Source: Streptomyces sp. ITFR-16 (GTDB lineage: Bacteria > Actinomycetota > Actinomycetes > Streptomycetales > Streptomycetaceae). From it: a DNA stretch of 64,000 nucleotides. Location of the stretch: positions 496,001 through 560,000 of the forward strand of contig NZ_CP134609.1 in assembly GCF_031844705.1 (NCBI RefSeq), given 5' to 3'. The position numbers and the translations under genes were made by a program. Shown here piece by piece: positions 1 to 7,980 of this stretch. How positions within the stretch are numbered: position 1 is the stretch's first letter; every line of letters starts with the position of its first letter. The notes under the pieces are model-generated. The model worked only from the letters and a program-made list of their open reading frames with translations. It had not been told where the DNA came from and did not search any database.

Positions 1-671
1 CAGCAGCATCTCCCCGGCTCCGAGCGCGCGGGCGTCGTCGTTCTTGCCGGGGGTGCGGCTGAGTACGGTGACCTCGGCGCCCAGGGCGGCGGCAAGCTTC
101 ACCCCCAGGTGCCCCAGCCCGCCCAGGCCCGCCACGGCGACCCGGCTGCCCGGGCCCACTCCGGCCGCGCGCAGGGGCTCCCACATGGTGATGCCCGCGC
201 ACATCAGCGGGGCGACGGCGGCCGGGGAGAGCCCGGCGGGCAACGGGTAGGCGAACCTCTCGCGGAGCACGTACTCCCGGCTGTAACCGCCCTGCGTCCT
301 CGTCCCGTCGATGCGGTCGGTGCCGCCGTAGTGGTGGTCGGGCCCTCGAAGCAGAAGTTCTCCTGGCCGGCCTCGCACATCGGGCAGGCACCGCAGGAGT
401 CGACGACGGTGCCGACCGCGACCTGGTCGCCCGGGGCGAAGGCGGTCGCCGCGGGCCCCGTGGCCGTCACGGTGCCGGTGAACTCGTGGCCGGGGATCAG
501 GATGCCCTCACCGAGACCGCCCCGGATCCGGTGCAGGTCGCTGTGGCAGACGCCGCAGTAGTCGATGCGCACCGCTATGTCGTCGTCGCGCAGCTCCCGG
601 CGCTCGAAGGTGACCCGCTCCAAAGCGGTGGAGCCGTCGCCGGTGCTCTGCCAGCCGGTGGTCGTACGCAT
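1..671 (-). pseudogene. Zinc-dependent alcohol dehydrogenase, frameshifted and cut by window edge
   Basis: Medium-chain zinc alcohol dehydrogenase of the NAD(P)-dependent YahK/AdhC type. The start at 671 has GGAGG just upstream. The first part reads normally: CGVCHSD and GHEF zinc-site motifs, then the structural zinc region CGACPMCEAGQENFC. Near position 328-339 the frame shifts by one base (apparently one C missing in a run of CCA repeats). The correct continuation lies in another frame: it includes GGYSREYV, a Rossmann loop GLGGLGHLG, and runs off the window at base 1. It is either a true pseudogene or a sequencing error. It faces a TetR gene across an operator, so it is probably that regulator's target. 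Confidence 0.85.
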
Positions 672-693
672 GAGGCCTCCATAGAGCCGAACC

Positions 694-727
694 AAGACAG
701 ACAAACTTTTCTGTCTGTCTTAGACAG
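694..727. promoter_or_regulatory. Nested palindromic operator between ADH and TetR genes
   Basis: AAGACAGACA (694-703) and TGTCTGTCTT (712-721) form a perfect inverted repeat with an 8-base spacer. CTGTCTTAGACAG (715-727) forms a second, overlapping perfect palindrome. The site lies in the divergent promoter region, as expected for a TetR operator. Binding by the adjacent regulator is inferred. Confidence 0.75.
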
Positions 728-782
728 TAGGCCCTGGCGGCCGAAATACAAACCGACCTTTCTGTCCTTTACGATCGACCCC

Positions 783-1361
783 ATGCCCGACCTGCCAACC
801 ACACCGCGCGGCGCCGCGACCAGCCGCCGCATCCTCGACGCCGCCGCCGCCGAATTCGCCAGGTACGGCATCGCCGGCGCCCGTATCGAGCGCATCATCG
901 CCGCGGCCCGCACCAACAAGGCCCAGGTCTACGGCTACTTCGGCAACAAGGACGGCCTGTTCGAGGCGGTCGTCGCCGACTGCGTCGACCGGAGCACCGA
1001 CGCGCTCCCCTTCGACGCCGACGATCTGCCGGGCTGGGCGGTGCGGCTGTACGACGAGAACCTCCGCCGGCCCGAGATGGTCCGGCTCATCGCCTGGATC
1101 CGGCTGGAGCAGCGCCCGACCGGCCCGTGGTTCGACAGTTCCCGGCACGAGCACAAGCTCTCCGCCATCGCCCGGGCCCAGGCGGCGGGCCGGCTCCGCC
1201 AGGGCGATCCGTTCGACCTGCTGACGCTGGTCATCGCCATGGCGAGCGCCTGGTCCCCGGCCAGCAGCGTCTACACCGCCACGGCGGAGGACCCCGCCGA
1301 GGACCACGACCGCCGCCGGGCCCTGCTCCGCGAGTCCGTCGCACGCGCCGTCGCGCCCTGA
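783..1361 (+). CDS. TetR/AcrR family transcriptional regulator
   Basis: A 192-residue TetR-type repressor. The N-terminal helix-turn-helix spans roughly residues 13-57 and contains the typical segment KAQVYGYFGNKDGLFEAVV. The C-terminal ligand domain is shorter and not diagnostic. The start at 783 is used because the longer reading frame runs into the operator and the divergent gene. It most likely controls itself and the alcohol dehydrogenase opposite, through the palindrome at 694-727. The inducer cannot be read from sequence. Confidence 0.9.
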   Translation: MPDLPTTPRGAATSRRILDAAAAEFARYGIAGARIERIIAAARTNKAQVYGYFGNKDGLFEAVVADCVDRSTDALPFDADDLPGWAVRLYDENLRRPEMVRLIAWIRLEQRPTGPWFDSSRHEHKLSAIARAQAAGRLRQGDPFDLLTLVIAMASAWSPASSVYTATAEDPAEDHDRRRALLRESVARAVAP

Positions 1362-1395
1362 CGCCGCGCGTTCGGGTGCGTCGGCGCCCGCGACC

Positions 1396-1414
1396 CGCCG
1401 GGCGTCACCCGGCG
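1396..1414. terminator. Short GC-rich hairpin between convergent genes
   Basis: CGCCGGG (1396-1402) pairs perfectly with CCCGGCG (1408-1414) across a 5-base loop. It lies between the convergent TetR gene and the unknown gene ending at 1441. There is no T-run, as is common in this genus. Confidence 0.4.
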
Positions 1415-1440
1415 TGCCGCAGCACCCGTCGGCCGTGTCG

Positions 1441-1983
1441 TCAGTCCCGGTCCCCGTCCGTCGCGGACAGCGCGTCGGCGACCATGCGGGTGGCGAACGC
1501 GCGGTCGTCGACGATGCGGTTGATGTGCTCCGCGAGCAGCAGGGCGGTGGCCTCCAGCGGGTTCATCTCGTCGCTGGTCCAGTCCCCGTACTGCTTGCGC
1601 CACAGGCTGGGGCTCAGTCCCGTGCCGGCCGCGACGACCAGGCCGGTCATCGTGGGGATCGCCTCGGCGGGAACACTCTTGGGCATCATGCGCAGCGAGG
1701 CCACGAAGCTGGGCACCACGTACTCGATGACGTCCCGGCCCTCACGTTCGTAGGCCATGCGCAGCCACTGCATGAACATGTAGACGAGGGTGCACGCGCC
1801 GTCCACCACGTCGTCCGCCTGGCTGGGGCCCAGCGAGGCGATGAACTGGTCCACCAACTGCTGCTGCTCCGGGTCGGTTTCGAGCGGGCCGTCGTAGACG
1901 GACTTGAGCCGGGAGTCGAGGACCATGAGCGCTGCGCTCACATCGCCGGCGGGGGCGTACTCGGGGCCACAGGGTGAATACAC
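1441..1983 (-). CDS. Hypothetical protein, 180 aa
   Basis: I do not recognise the family. A GTG start at 1983 is chosen because GAGGAGG sits six bases upstream; the longer frame back to 2490 looks like non-coding sequence. The protein is soluble and mostly helical in character, rich in Ala, Val and Asp, with a Met/aromatic patch (YMFMQWLRMAYE) near the middle. No signal peptide or transmembrane segment is evident. Its promoter must lie in the 334-base gap upstream. Confidence 0.7.
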   Translation of the reverse strand: MYSPCGPEYAPAGDVSAALMVLDSRLKSVYDGPLETDPEQQQLVDQFIASLGPSQADDVVDGACTLVYMFMQWLRMAYEREGRDVIEYVVPSFVASLRMMPKSVPAEAIPTMTGLVVAAGTGLSPSLWRKQYGDWTSDEMNPLEATALLLAEHINRIVDDRAFATRMVADALSATDGDRD

Positions 1984-2317
1984 GCGATTCCTCCTCGATA
2001 TGACCGTGGGCAACACGGCGCATCCGTACGGTAGTCGCCGACCGGGCGGCGGGCCGAGCGGTTCTCCGAAGGAGCGGTGCAACAAGGCCGAAACCGGGTG
2101 GCGCCGGAACTCGGTCCGGTGCGGCGGCGAGCGAGGAGGGCACGGCCGGGCCGGGCGGGAGGAAGCCGTACATGGTGAGCGGTTACTGCCGCCTCCATAG
2201 CCTCCCGCCATAGTAAAAGATAGAAACTTTCCAACTTCCCTTGCCCACAACAGCAATCGCTTACATTCTGACGGACAGCCACAACCGAACGCGGGAGCCC
2301 CGAACCAAGGAGTTGGC
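1984..2317. other. 334-base divergent intergenic region
   Basis: No gene is seen. The part at about 2200-2290 is markedly AT-richer than its surroundings. A weak forward promoter candidate is TTGCCC (2241-2246) with CATTCT 17 bases later (2264-2269). AAGGAG at the 3' end serves the secreted-protein gene at 2318. Small frames here look like chance. Confidence 0.4.
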
Positions 2318-3124
2318 ATGGTCACGACATTCATTGCAGGTCTCCGTATCCGGAAGCCCGGGCGCCGGCTCGTGCGGGCCGGGACCGTCGTCGGCGCCAC
2401 GGCGCTCCTCGCCGTCGGCGCGGCCGGGCAGTCGTGGGCGAGCACGCCCACCGTGCGCTGGAGCACCGGCGCCCCGACGCCGGTGAGCACGCTGGAGCTG
2501 CCGATGTCGGTGGACGCGGCCCCCGACGCGGGCGGTCTCTATTTCGCCTACTACACGACGCTGGAGAGCGGCACCCGCCCGTACGCCGGATTCCAGCCGA
2601 AGCCCGTGGACGCGGACGGCCACCGCTCGCTGCAGGCGGTCTTCAGCTCCTTCAACGCGGAGGCCACCACGACGGATTCGCACTGCAACTACGGGGCCGA
2701 CGGCGGCGCGGGGGTGAGCTGCGCGGTGCGGTTCGCCTACACCCCGGGAACGATGTACTCCCTCGTCCTCAAGCGCGCCGAGGTCACGGGAGACACCCAG
2801 CTGATGACCGGGGACGTCGTCGAGACGGCGACCGGGGCGTCCGTCGCGCACATCGGGAGCTTCGGGCTCCCGTCGGGATCCGGGCGCTTCAAGGCGGCCG
2901 ACCAGGGCTTCATCGAGCCGTATCTGACGGCGGGATGCGGCCAGCAGGTCACGGTCACCTACGGGAAGCCCGTCGGCACGGAAGCGGGGACGGACCATGT
3001 GGGCGGCCTGCCCACCGTCACCGACCCGGCGTCGGGCAGCTGCCTGAGCACGACGTCGACGACCACCGCGCAGGGGCAGCAGGTCACCGTGAGCGGCAAC
3101 GAGGCGGCAGCCGCCGGGCGGTAG
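2318..3124 (+). CDS. Secreted protein of unknown function
   Basis: A 268-residue protein with a long signal peptide. The n-region is basic (RIRKPGRRLVR), followed by a hydrophobic stretch TVVGATALLAVGAAG and a probable cleavage near SWAS-TP (about residue 42). The mature part is beta-rich. Two Cys lie in the segment with HCNYGADGG and SCAV, and two more near the C-terminus (AGCGQ, GSC), suggesting disulfides outside the cell. It may belong to the DUF3472-type secreted proteins, but this is only an impression. AAGGAG lies five bases before the ATG. Confidence 0.75.
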   Translation: MVTTFIAGLRIRKPGRRLVRAGTVVGATALLAVGAAGQSWASTPTVRWSTGAPTPVSTLELPMSVDAAPDAGGLYFAYYTTLESGTRPYAGFQPKPVDADGHRSLQAVFSSFNAEATTTDSHCNYGADGGAGVSCAVRFAYTPGTMYSLVLKRAEVTGDTQLMTGDVVETATGASVAHIGSFGLPSGSGRFKAADQGFIEPYLTAGCGQQVTVTYGKPVGTEAGTDHVGGLPTVTDPASGSCLSTTSTTTAQGQQVTVSGNEAAAAGR

Positions 3125-3141
3125 GCGGTAGCGGCTCCGTG

Positions 3142-3165
3142 ACCGGGGGGCCTCGACCCCCCGGT
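3142..3165 (+). terminator. Terminator hairpin after secreted protein gene
   Basis: ACCGGGGGG (3142-3150) pairs perfectly with CCCCCCGGT (3157-3165) across a 6-base loop, 17 bases after the stop codon at 3124. Confidence 0.7.
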
Positions 3166-3237
3166 CCCACGACCACGTCGGCTCCCCCGGCGGCGACCTC
3201 GCACCCGGTTCTCCCACGGCCAACTAAGGTCGCCGGC

Positions 3238-3891
3238 ATGGTCGAACACGATGCCCTCCACACCACCCGCGATGCCTACGACGCCGCCGCCTCCACCTAC
3301 GCGGAGCTGTTCCGCGACTCACTGCGCGACCGGCCCCTGGACCGCGCGATGCTGGACGCCTTCGCGGAGGTCGTGGGCGCGGGCGGCAACGGCCGGGTCG
3401 CGGACGTGGGGTGCGGGCCCGGCCATGTCACGGAGTACCTGGACGGGCTCGGCCGGGGACTGACGGTGTGCGGCATCGACGCCTCGCCCGCGATGATCGA
3501 GCTGGCGCGACGGGCCTGTCCGGGGCTGCGGTTCGAGGTGGGCTCGATGGCCGCGCTGGACCTCGCCGACGGCGCGCTGGGCGGCGTGCTCTCCCGCTGG
3601 TCCGTGATCCACACGCCGCCGGAGGAACTCCCGCCCGTGCTGGCGGAGTTCCACCGGGTGCTGGCCCCTGGCGGCCATCTCCTGATCGGCTTCTCGGCGA
3701 CCGACGGTGCGGCCCACCCGACGCAGGCCTTCGACCACGCGGTCGCCGTGGCCTACCGGTGGTGGCCGGACCATCTCGCCGAGCTGCTGCGCGCGGCCGG
3801 GCTGACCGAGACGGCCCGGCTGGTCCGCGAGCCCGAGCCCACCGATCCGCGCCCGTTCCAGGAGGTCCAGCTCCTCGTCCGCAAGACCTGA
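3238..3891 (+). CDS. Class I SAM-dependent methyltransferase
   Basis: A 217-residue methyltransferase of the UbiE/Methyltransf_11 type. Motif I is VADVGCGPGHVTEYL (about residues 57-71). The acidic residue that binds the SAM ribose follows in CGIDASPAMIELA. The post-motif LAPGGHLLIGF marks the end of the core sheet. Substrate is unknown. The ATG at 3238 is preceded by AAGG. It is a single gene, convergent with the two-component regulator, so context gives no pathway. Confidence 0.85.
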   Translation: MVEHDALHTTRDAYDAAASTYAELFRDSLRDRPLDRAMLDAFAEVVGAGGNGRVADVGCGPGHVTEYLDGLGRGLTVCGIDASPAMIELARRACPGLRFEVGSMAALDLADGALGGVLSRWSVIHTPPEELPPVLAEFHRVLAPGGHLLIGFSATDGAAHPTQAFDHAVAVAYRWWPDHLAELLRAAGLTETARLVREPEPTDPRPFQEVQLLVRKT

Positions 3892-3918
3892 GCGGGGCGT
3901 TCGAGCCGGGCCCGGGCG

Positions 3919-4590
3919 TCAGACACCGGGCGCACCGGCGATGCGGTAACCCACCCCGGTCGTCGTCGTGATGACCGGAGGGCCGCCCAGCTTGCGGCGC
4001 AGCCGGCCGACGGTGACGGTCACCGTGTGGGTGAAGGGGTCGGCGTTCTCGTCCCACACCTGTTCCAGGAGGTCCTCGGCGCTCAGGAAGCCCGGGCTGG
4101 CCCGCAACAGGGCCTCCAGTACGGCGAACTCCTTGGCGGACAGATCCAGCGGGCGGCCGTCCCGGACGGCGGTGCGGCGTACCGGGTCGAGTTCGAGACC
4201 GGCCGCCCGCAGCACGCGGGCCCGGGCGGCCGGTCTGCGGCGGGCCAGAGCCCGGACGCGCAGGATCAGCTCCGGGAAGTGGAAGGGCTTGGCGAGGTAG
4301 TCGTCGGCGCCGAGCGTGAGCCCGCTGACCCGGTCCCCGGGCTCCCCGGCCGCCGTCAGCATCAGGACCGTGGCCCGGTCGTCCCGCTCCGTGATCATCT
4401 GGCAGAGCGTGTCTCCGTGGATGCCGGGCAGGTCGCGGTCGAGGACCACGACGTCGTACGCGTTCAGCTCCAGCTTCGCGGCGGCGGCGAGCCCGTCGAG
4501 CGCGATGTCGACGGCCATCCCCTGGTCCCGCAGCCCTTCGGCGACGACCTCGGCGAGGGCCCGCGCATCCTCCACGACCAGCACCCTCAC
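3919..4590 (-). CDS. OmpR/PhoB-type response regulator (CutR-like)
   Basis: A 223-residue DNA-binding response regulator. The receiver domain has acidic residues E7/D8, phospho-acceptor D51 (VVVLDRDLP) and K101 (YLAKPF). The C-terminal winged helix contains LSAKEFAVLEALL and ends with GVGYRI. The GTG start overlaps the kinase stop as GTGA, so it is translated after the kinase. It resembles the CutR group of Streptomyces. The likely target is the divergent membrane-protein gene at 5886, or the operon itself. Confidence 0.92.
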   Translation of the reverse strand: MRVLVVEDARALAEVVAEGLRDQGMAVDIALDGLAAAAKLELNAYDVVVLDRDLPGIHGDTLCQMITERDDRATVLMLTAAGEPGDRVSGLTLGADDYLAKPFHFPELILRVRALARRRPAARARVLRAAGLELDPVRRTAVRDGRPLDLSAKEFAVLEALLRASPGFLSAEDLLEQVWDENADPFTHTVTVTVGRLRRKLGGPPVITTTTGVGYRIAGAPGV

Positions 4591-5771
4591 CGCGTCACCC
4601 CGCCGGTGGGGGTGCGGGTCCCGGTCTCCGGAGCCGCGGCCGGTACCAGTGCCACCGTCACCCGCAGACCGCCTTCCGGGCGGGCGAGGAGGGCCAGCCG
4701 GCCACCGTGCGCCGCGACGATCGCCGCGACGATGGACAGCCCGAGACCCGAACTCCCCTCCGGCCCCGTCCGTTCGGCGCCGAGCCGCTCGAACGGCCGC
4801 GTCAGCCGGTCCACTTGCCGCTGGTCGAGGACGGGCCCGCCGGTCTCGACGACGAGGTGCACCCCCGTCTCGTCGGGCCCGGTGGTGATCCGGATCCGGC
4901 CGCCTTCCTCGTTGTGCACGATCGCGTTGTCGACGATGTTCTCCACCATCCGGGACAGCAGCGCCGGACTCCCCCGCGTCCAGGCGTCCGTCCGCACCTC
5001 GTCGTCGACGCCCAGGGACTTCGCGGCGGCGTCGGCGGACCGGGCGGCCAGTGCCTCCCGCGCCAGTGCACCGAGCGAGACCGGGGTCCGGTCGGCGAGG
5101 GTGCCGTGCTGTGCCCGGGCGAGGACGAGGAAGCCGTCCAGCAGATGGTCCAGCCGGTCCAGCTCGGCCCGGAGCCGCCCGGCGAGCACGAGGGTCTGGG
5201 GCGCGGGCTCCGGTTTGGCGACGGCCACGTCGAGCGACGCGCGCATGGTGGCCAGCGGCGTGCGCAGTTCGTGCGCCGCGTTGCCGACGAACCGGCGCTG
5301 GGCGACGAACGAGGCCTCCAGGCGTTCCAGCAGACCGTCGACCGTGTCGGCGAGCTCCTTGACCTCGTCGGCCGGGCCCGCCACGGCGAGCCGCCGATGC
5401 AGATTCTCCGCGGAGATCCGCCGGGTCGCGGAGGTGATCAGCCGCAGCGGGCGCAGGACCCGTCCGGCGAGCACCCGGCCGAGCAGCAGGGAGAGACCCG
5501 CCATCACCACCAGCGCGATCAGTGAGGCGGCCAGCAACTGACGGCTCTGCTGCGCGTGCACCTCCGCGAGCTGGGTCGTCAGATCCCGGATCCGCCGCTC
5601 GGCTGCGAGGGCGGTCCCGCCGGGCGGCGGCTGTCCGGATGCGGTGTCGGTGACCCGGCCGCCGGACATCACGTAGGTCAGGGCGAGCAGCACGGTTCCT
5701 GACCCGAGGAAGCCTGCCGCGTACAGGATCGTGAATCGCCGTTGGACGGTTCCGCTCCCCGGCTTGCCCAT
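4587..5771 (-). CDS. Two-component sensor histidine kinase (CutS-like)
   Basis: A 394-residue membrane kinase. Transmembrane segments lie at about residues 13-34 and 79-103, enclosing a short extracytoplasmic loop of about 45 residues. HAMP follows at about 100-152. The dimerisation box NAAHELRTPLA puts the phospho-histidine at H167. The ATPase domain has an N-box (NIVDNAI) and G-box (SSGLGLSIV). The ATG at 5771 has GGGGGAGAAGG upstream; the longer open frame beyond it is rejected. It is first in the operon and coupled to the regulator by GTGA. Confidence 0.92.
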   Translation of the reverse strand: MGKPGSGTVQRRFTILYAAGFLGSGTVLLALTYVMSGGRVTDTASGQPPPGGTALAAERRIRDLTTQLAEVHAQQSRQLLAASLIALVVMAGLSLLLGRVLAGRVLRPLRLITSATRRISAENLHRRLAVAGPADEVKELADTVDGLLERLEASFVAQRRFVGNAAHELRTPLATMRASLDVAVAKPEPAPQTLVLAGRLRAELDRLDHLLDGFLVLARAQHGTLADRTPVSLGALAREALAARSADAAAKSLGVDDEVRTDAWTRGSPALLSRMVENIVDNAIVHNEEGGRIRITTGPDETGVHLVVETGGPVLDQRQVDRLTRPFERLGAERTGPEGSSGLGLSIVAAIVAAHGGRLALLARPEGGLRVTVALVPAAAPETGTRTPTGGVTR

Positions 5772-5885
5772 GGTCCTTCTCCCCCCGCTCGCGTCCGGCC
5801 GGACCCAGGATGCCCCGCCGCACCTCACAGCGGCATAACAGGAGCGGTTCGGATCGTGTGAGGGGCGGGTCCGTAGAACCGGACC

Positions 5886-7403
5886 ATGCATACGACCCAT
5901 GAACTGCTCCTGCGGGAGTGGACCGTCTTCCGGCGTCCGGGCCGGCTGATCGCGATGGGGGCGGCGGCGCTGGTCGTCGTCCTCCTCGGTCTGCTCCACG
6001 CGTACGGCAATCACGCCTCCTGCGACGGCCCGTGCCCGGCCAGACCGACGGGGCCGGACGGCTCCCTCGTCAACGACCAGTTCTCCTTCCTCCACCGCGA
6101 CCTCGGCGAGAGCGGCGCCATCACCGTCCGGATGACGTCCATGACGGGCACGATCACCTACCCGCCGCCCGACCACGACGAGATCGTCCCGGGCCTGGTG
6201 CCGTGGGCGAAGGCCGGGATCCTCATCAAGGACGGTGTCCGCCAGGGGTCCTCGTACGCGGCGTTGATGCTCACCGGCGGGCACGGGGTGCGCATGCAGT
6301 ACGACTACCGCCACGACCTCGCGGGCCGCCCCGGCGGGGTCTCGACAGGGTCACCGCGCTGGCTGCGGCTGACCCGGTCGGGCGGGACGGTGACCGGTTA
6401 CGAGTCCGCCGACGGGAAGCGCTGGGTGAAGGTGGGCACGGCGCATCTGTCCGGGCTGCCCCGGACCGTGCAGGTCGGCCTGTTCGCGACCTCGCCCGGC
6501 GATCTGACGCTACGGCCCGTCGGTCTGGGCGGCGCCACGGAACAGGTGCGCTGGACGCAGGCGGGCGGTGTCTTCGACCACGTCGTCCTCAAGGGCGCGG
6601 ACCCTGCCGGGAAGTGGCGGAGCGCCACGCTCGGCGAGGCCAACGCGACCGACTGGGAGAAGTACCACCGGCGCTCCGGGGCGGTGGAGAAGGACGGCAC
6701 GGTCACCGTCACCGGAGCGGGCGACATCGGCCCGGGAGGTGTCGAGGACGGCGCCCGCCCGGTGGAACGCGCCCTCACCGGCCTGCCCTTCGCGCTGATC
6801 ATCGTGCTCGTGGTCGCGGTACGGTGCGCGACCGCCGGGAACCGCGGTGCGCCGCTCACCCGCCGGGTGCTCGCGGCGCGGGCGGTCGTGGTCGCCGGTG
6901 TCACCTCGGTGACGGGGCTCCTCGCGCTGGGCATCACCCTCCCCGTCGCCATGAAAGTCCTGAAGGGGAACGGGATTCCCGTCATCGGGGTGTCCGCGCT
7001 CACCGGTGTCCGGGTCGTCGTCGGTACGTCCGCCGTGCTCGCCCTCACCGCGGTGCTCGCGCTCGCCCTGGGGGTCCTGCTGCGGCTCGCCCGGCTCGCG
7101 ATCCCCGTCGCCGTCCTGACGATCGCGGTCCCCTGTGTGGTGACATCGCTCCCGCTGCTGACCGACGGCCTGTCGCAGTGGCTGCTCCGGGTCACCCCGG
7201 CCGCGGGCTTCGCCGTACAGCAGACCCTTGTCGCCCATCCCCAGGTCGTCGCCCACTACGCGCCCTCCGCCGGATACTTCCCGCTTCCCTGGTGGGCCGG
7301 GGCCGCAGTACTGGGCGCGTATGTGCTCGCGCTGCTGGGTACGGCTCTGCGCCGGCTTCCGCAGGACGAGGAAGGGGGCGCGCGGCCGGTGCGATGGAGA
7401 TGA
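5886..7403 (+). CDS. Multi-spanning membrane protein with extracytoplasmic domain, ABC-2 permease-like
   Basis: A 505-residue membrane protein. One helix near the N-terminus (about 22-40) is followed by a large outside domain of about 240 residues. That domain contains WAKAGILIKDG and YESADGKRWVKVG, typical of DUF1349/concanavalin-like folds. About six helices follow in residues 295-490, arranged like an ABC-2 permease. The start MHTTHELLLREWTVFRRPGR matches the beginning of many actinobacterial permeases. No ATP-binding partner is adjacent, which is odd. It faces the CutRS-like pair, so regulation by that system is plausible. Confidence 0.7.
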   Translation: MHTTHELLLREWTVFRRPGRLIAMGAAALVVVLLGLLHAYGNHASCDGPCPARPTGPDGSLVNDQFSFLHRDLGESGAITVRMTSMTGTITYPPPDHDEIVPGLVPWAKAGILIKDGVRQGSSYAALMLTGGHGVRMQYDYRHDLAGRPGGVSTGSPRWLRLTRSGGTVTGYESADGKRWVKVGTAHLSGLPRTVQVGLFATSPGDLTLRPVGLGGATEQVRWTQAGGVFDHVVLKGADPAGKWRSATLGEANATDWEKYHRRSGAVEKDGTVTVTGAGDIGPGGVEDGARPVERALTGLPFALIIVLVVAVRCATAGNRGAPLTRRVLAARAVVVAGVTSVTGLLALGITLPVAMKVLKGNGIPVIGVSALTGVRVVVGTSAVLALTAVLALALGVLLRLARLAIPVAVLTIAVPCVVTSLPLLTDGLSQWLLRVTPAAGFAVQQTLVAHPQVVAHYAPSAGYFPLPWWAGAAVLGAYVLALLGTALRRLPQDEEGGARPVRWR

Positions 7404-7412
7404 GAGGCGCTG

Positions 7413-7439
7413 GGCCGGGCCCCTGCGCAGGGCCCGGCC
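7413..7439. terminator. Bidirectional terminator hairpin
   Basis: GGCCGGGCCC (7413-7422) pairs perfectly with GGGCCCGGCC (7430-7439) across a 7-base loop. It lies between the convergent permease-like and VOC genes. Confidence 0.7.
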
Positions 7440-7475
7440 GCGGCTTCGGTCTGCGCGGGCGGCATTGACGGCAGG

Positions 7476-7847
7476 CTATGAACGGCACAGGCAGAACGGG
7501 TGTCCGGCCGGGTCGGCGAAGACGCGGAAGCCACGTTCGCCGTCGCGGTCGTCGAGATCGAGAGGCACGGCCCCCAGAGCGAGCACTTCGCGCTGGGCGG
7601 CCTCCATGTCCGTCACCCTGAAGTCGAGGTGCTCCTGCTGCGAGTTCAGGTCGCTGCGGGGCCATGCGGGCGGCCGGTGTCCGGGCGCGTGCTGAAAGGC
7701 GAGGCGGGCGCCGCCCGGCGCGTGCAGCTCGTACCAGCGGTCGCTGCCCCGCTTCACCTCTCCGCCCAGAACCCCCTGGTAGAAGGCGGCGAGCGCCTCG
7801 GGGTCGGTGCAGTCGAGGGCGACCAGACCGTACGTCGCGACAGGCAC
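7476..7847 (-). CDS. VOC (glyoxalase/bleomycin-resistance fold) family protein
   Basis: A 123-residue single-domain protein with two beta-alpha-beta-beta-beta modules. The first begins YGLVALDCTDPEALAAFYQGVLGG. The second has HLDFRVTDMEAAQREV and ends FADPAGHPFCLCRS. This matches VOC proteins that act as dioxygenases, glyoxalases or resistance proteins; ligand and metal are unknown. A GTG start at 7847 with GAGGAA upstream fits the family length, whereas the longer frame adds unrelated residues. Confidence 0.85.
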   Translation of the reverse strand: MPVATYGLVALDCTDPEALAAFYQGVLGGEVKRGSDRWYELHAPGGARLAFQHAPGHRPPAWPRSDLNSQQEHLDFRVTDMEAAQREVLALGAVPLDLDDRDGERGFRVFADPAGHPFCLCRS

Positions 7848-7980
7848 GTTGTTCCTCGCTTCCGTTGTCCGTTCTCCTTCCCCTCCCGCATTCCGCGTGC
7901 GCGGCAGGGGAAACGTGTCCGGCGTCGAAACGAGCGGCTCGCCCCTTCGGACTCGCCCCTTCAGAAGGGCTCGGCGGGCT

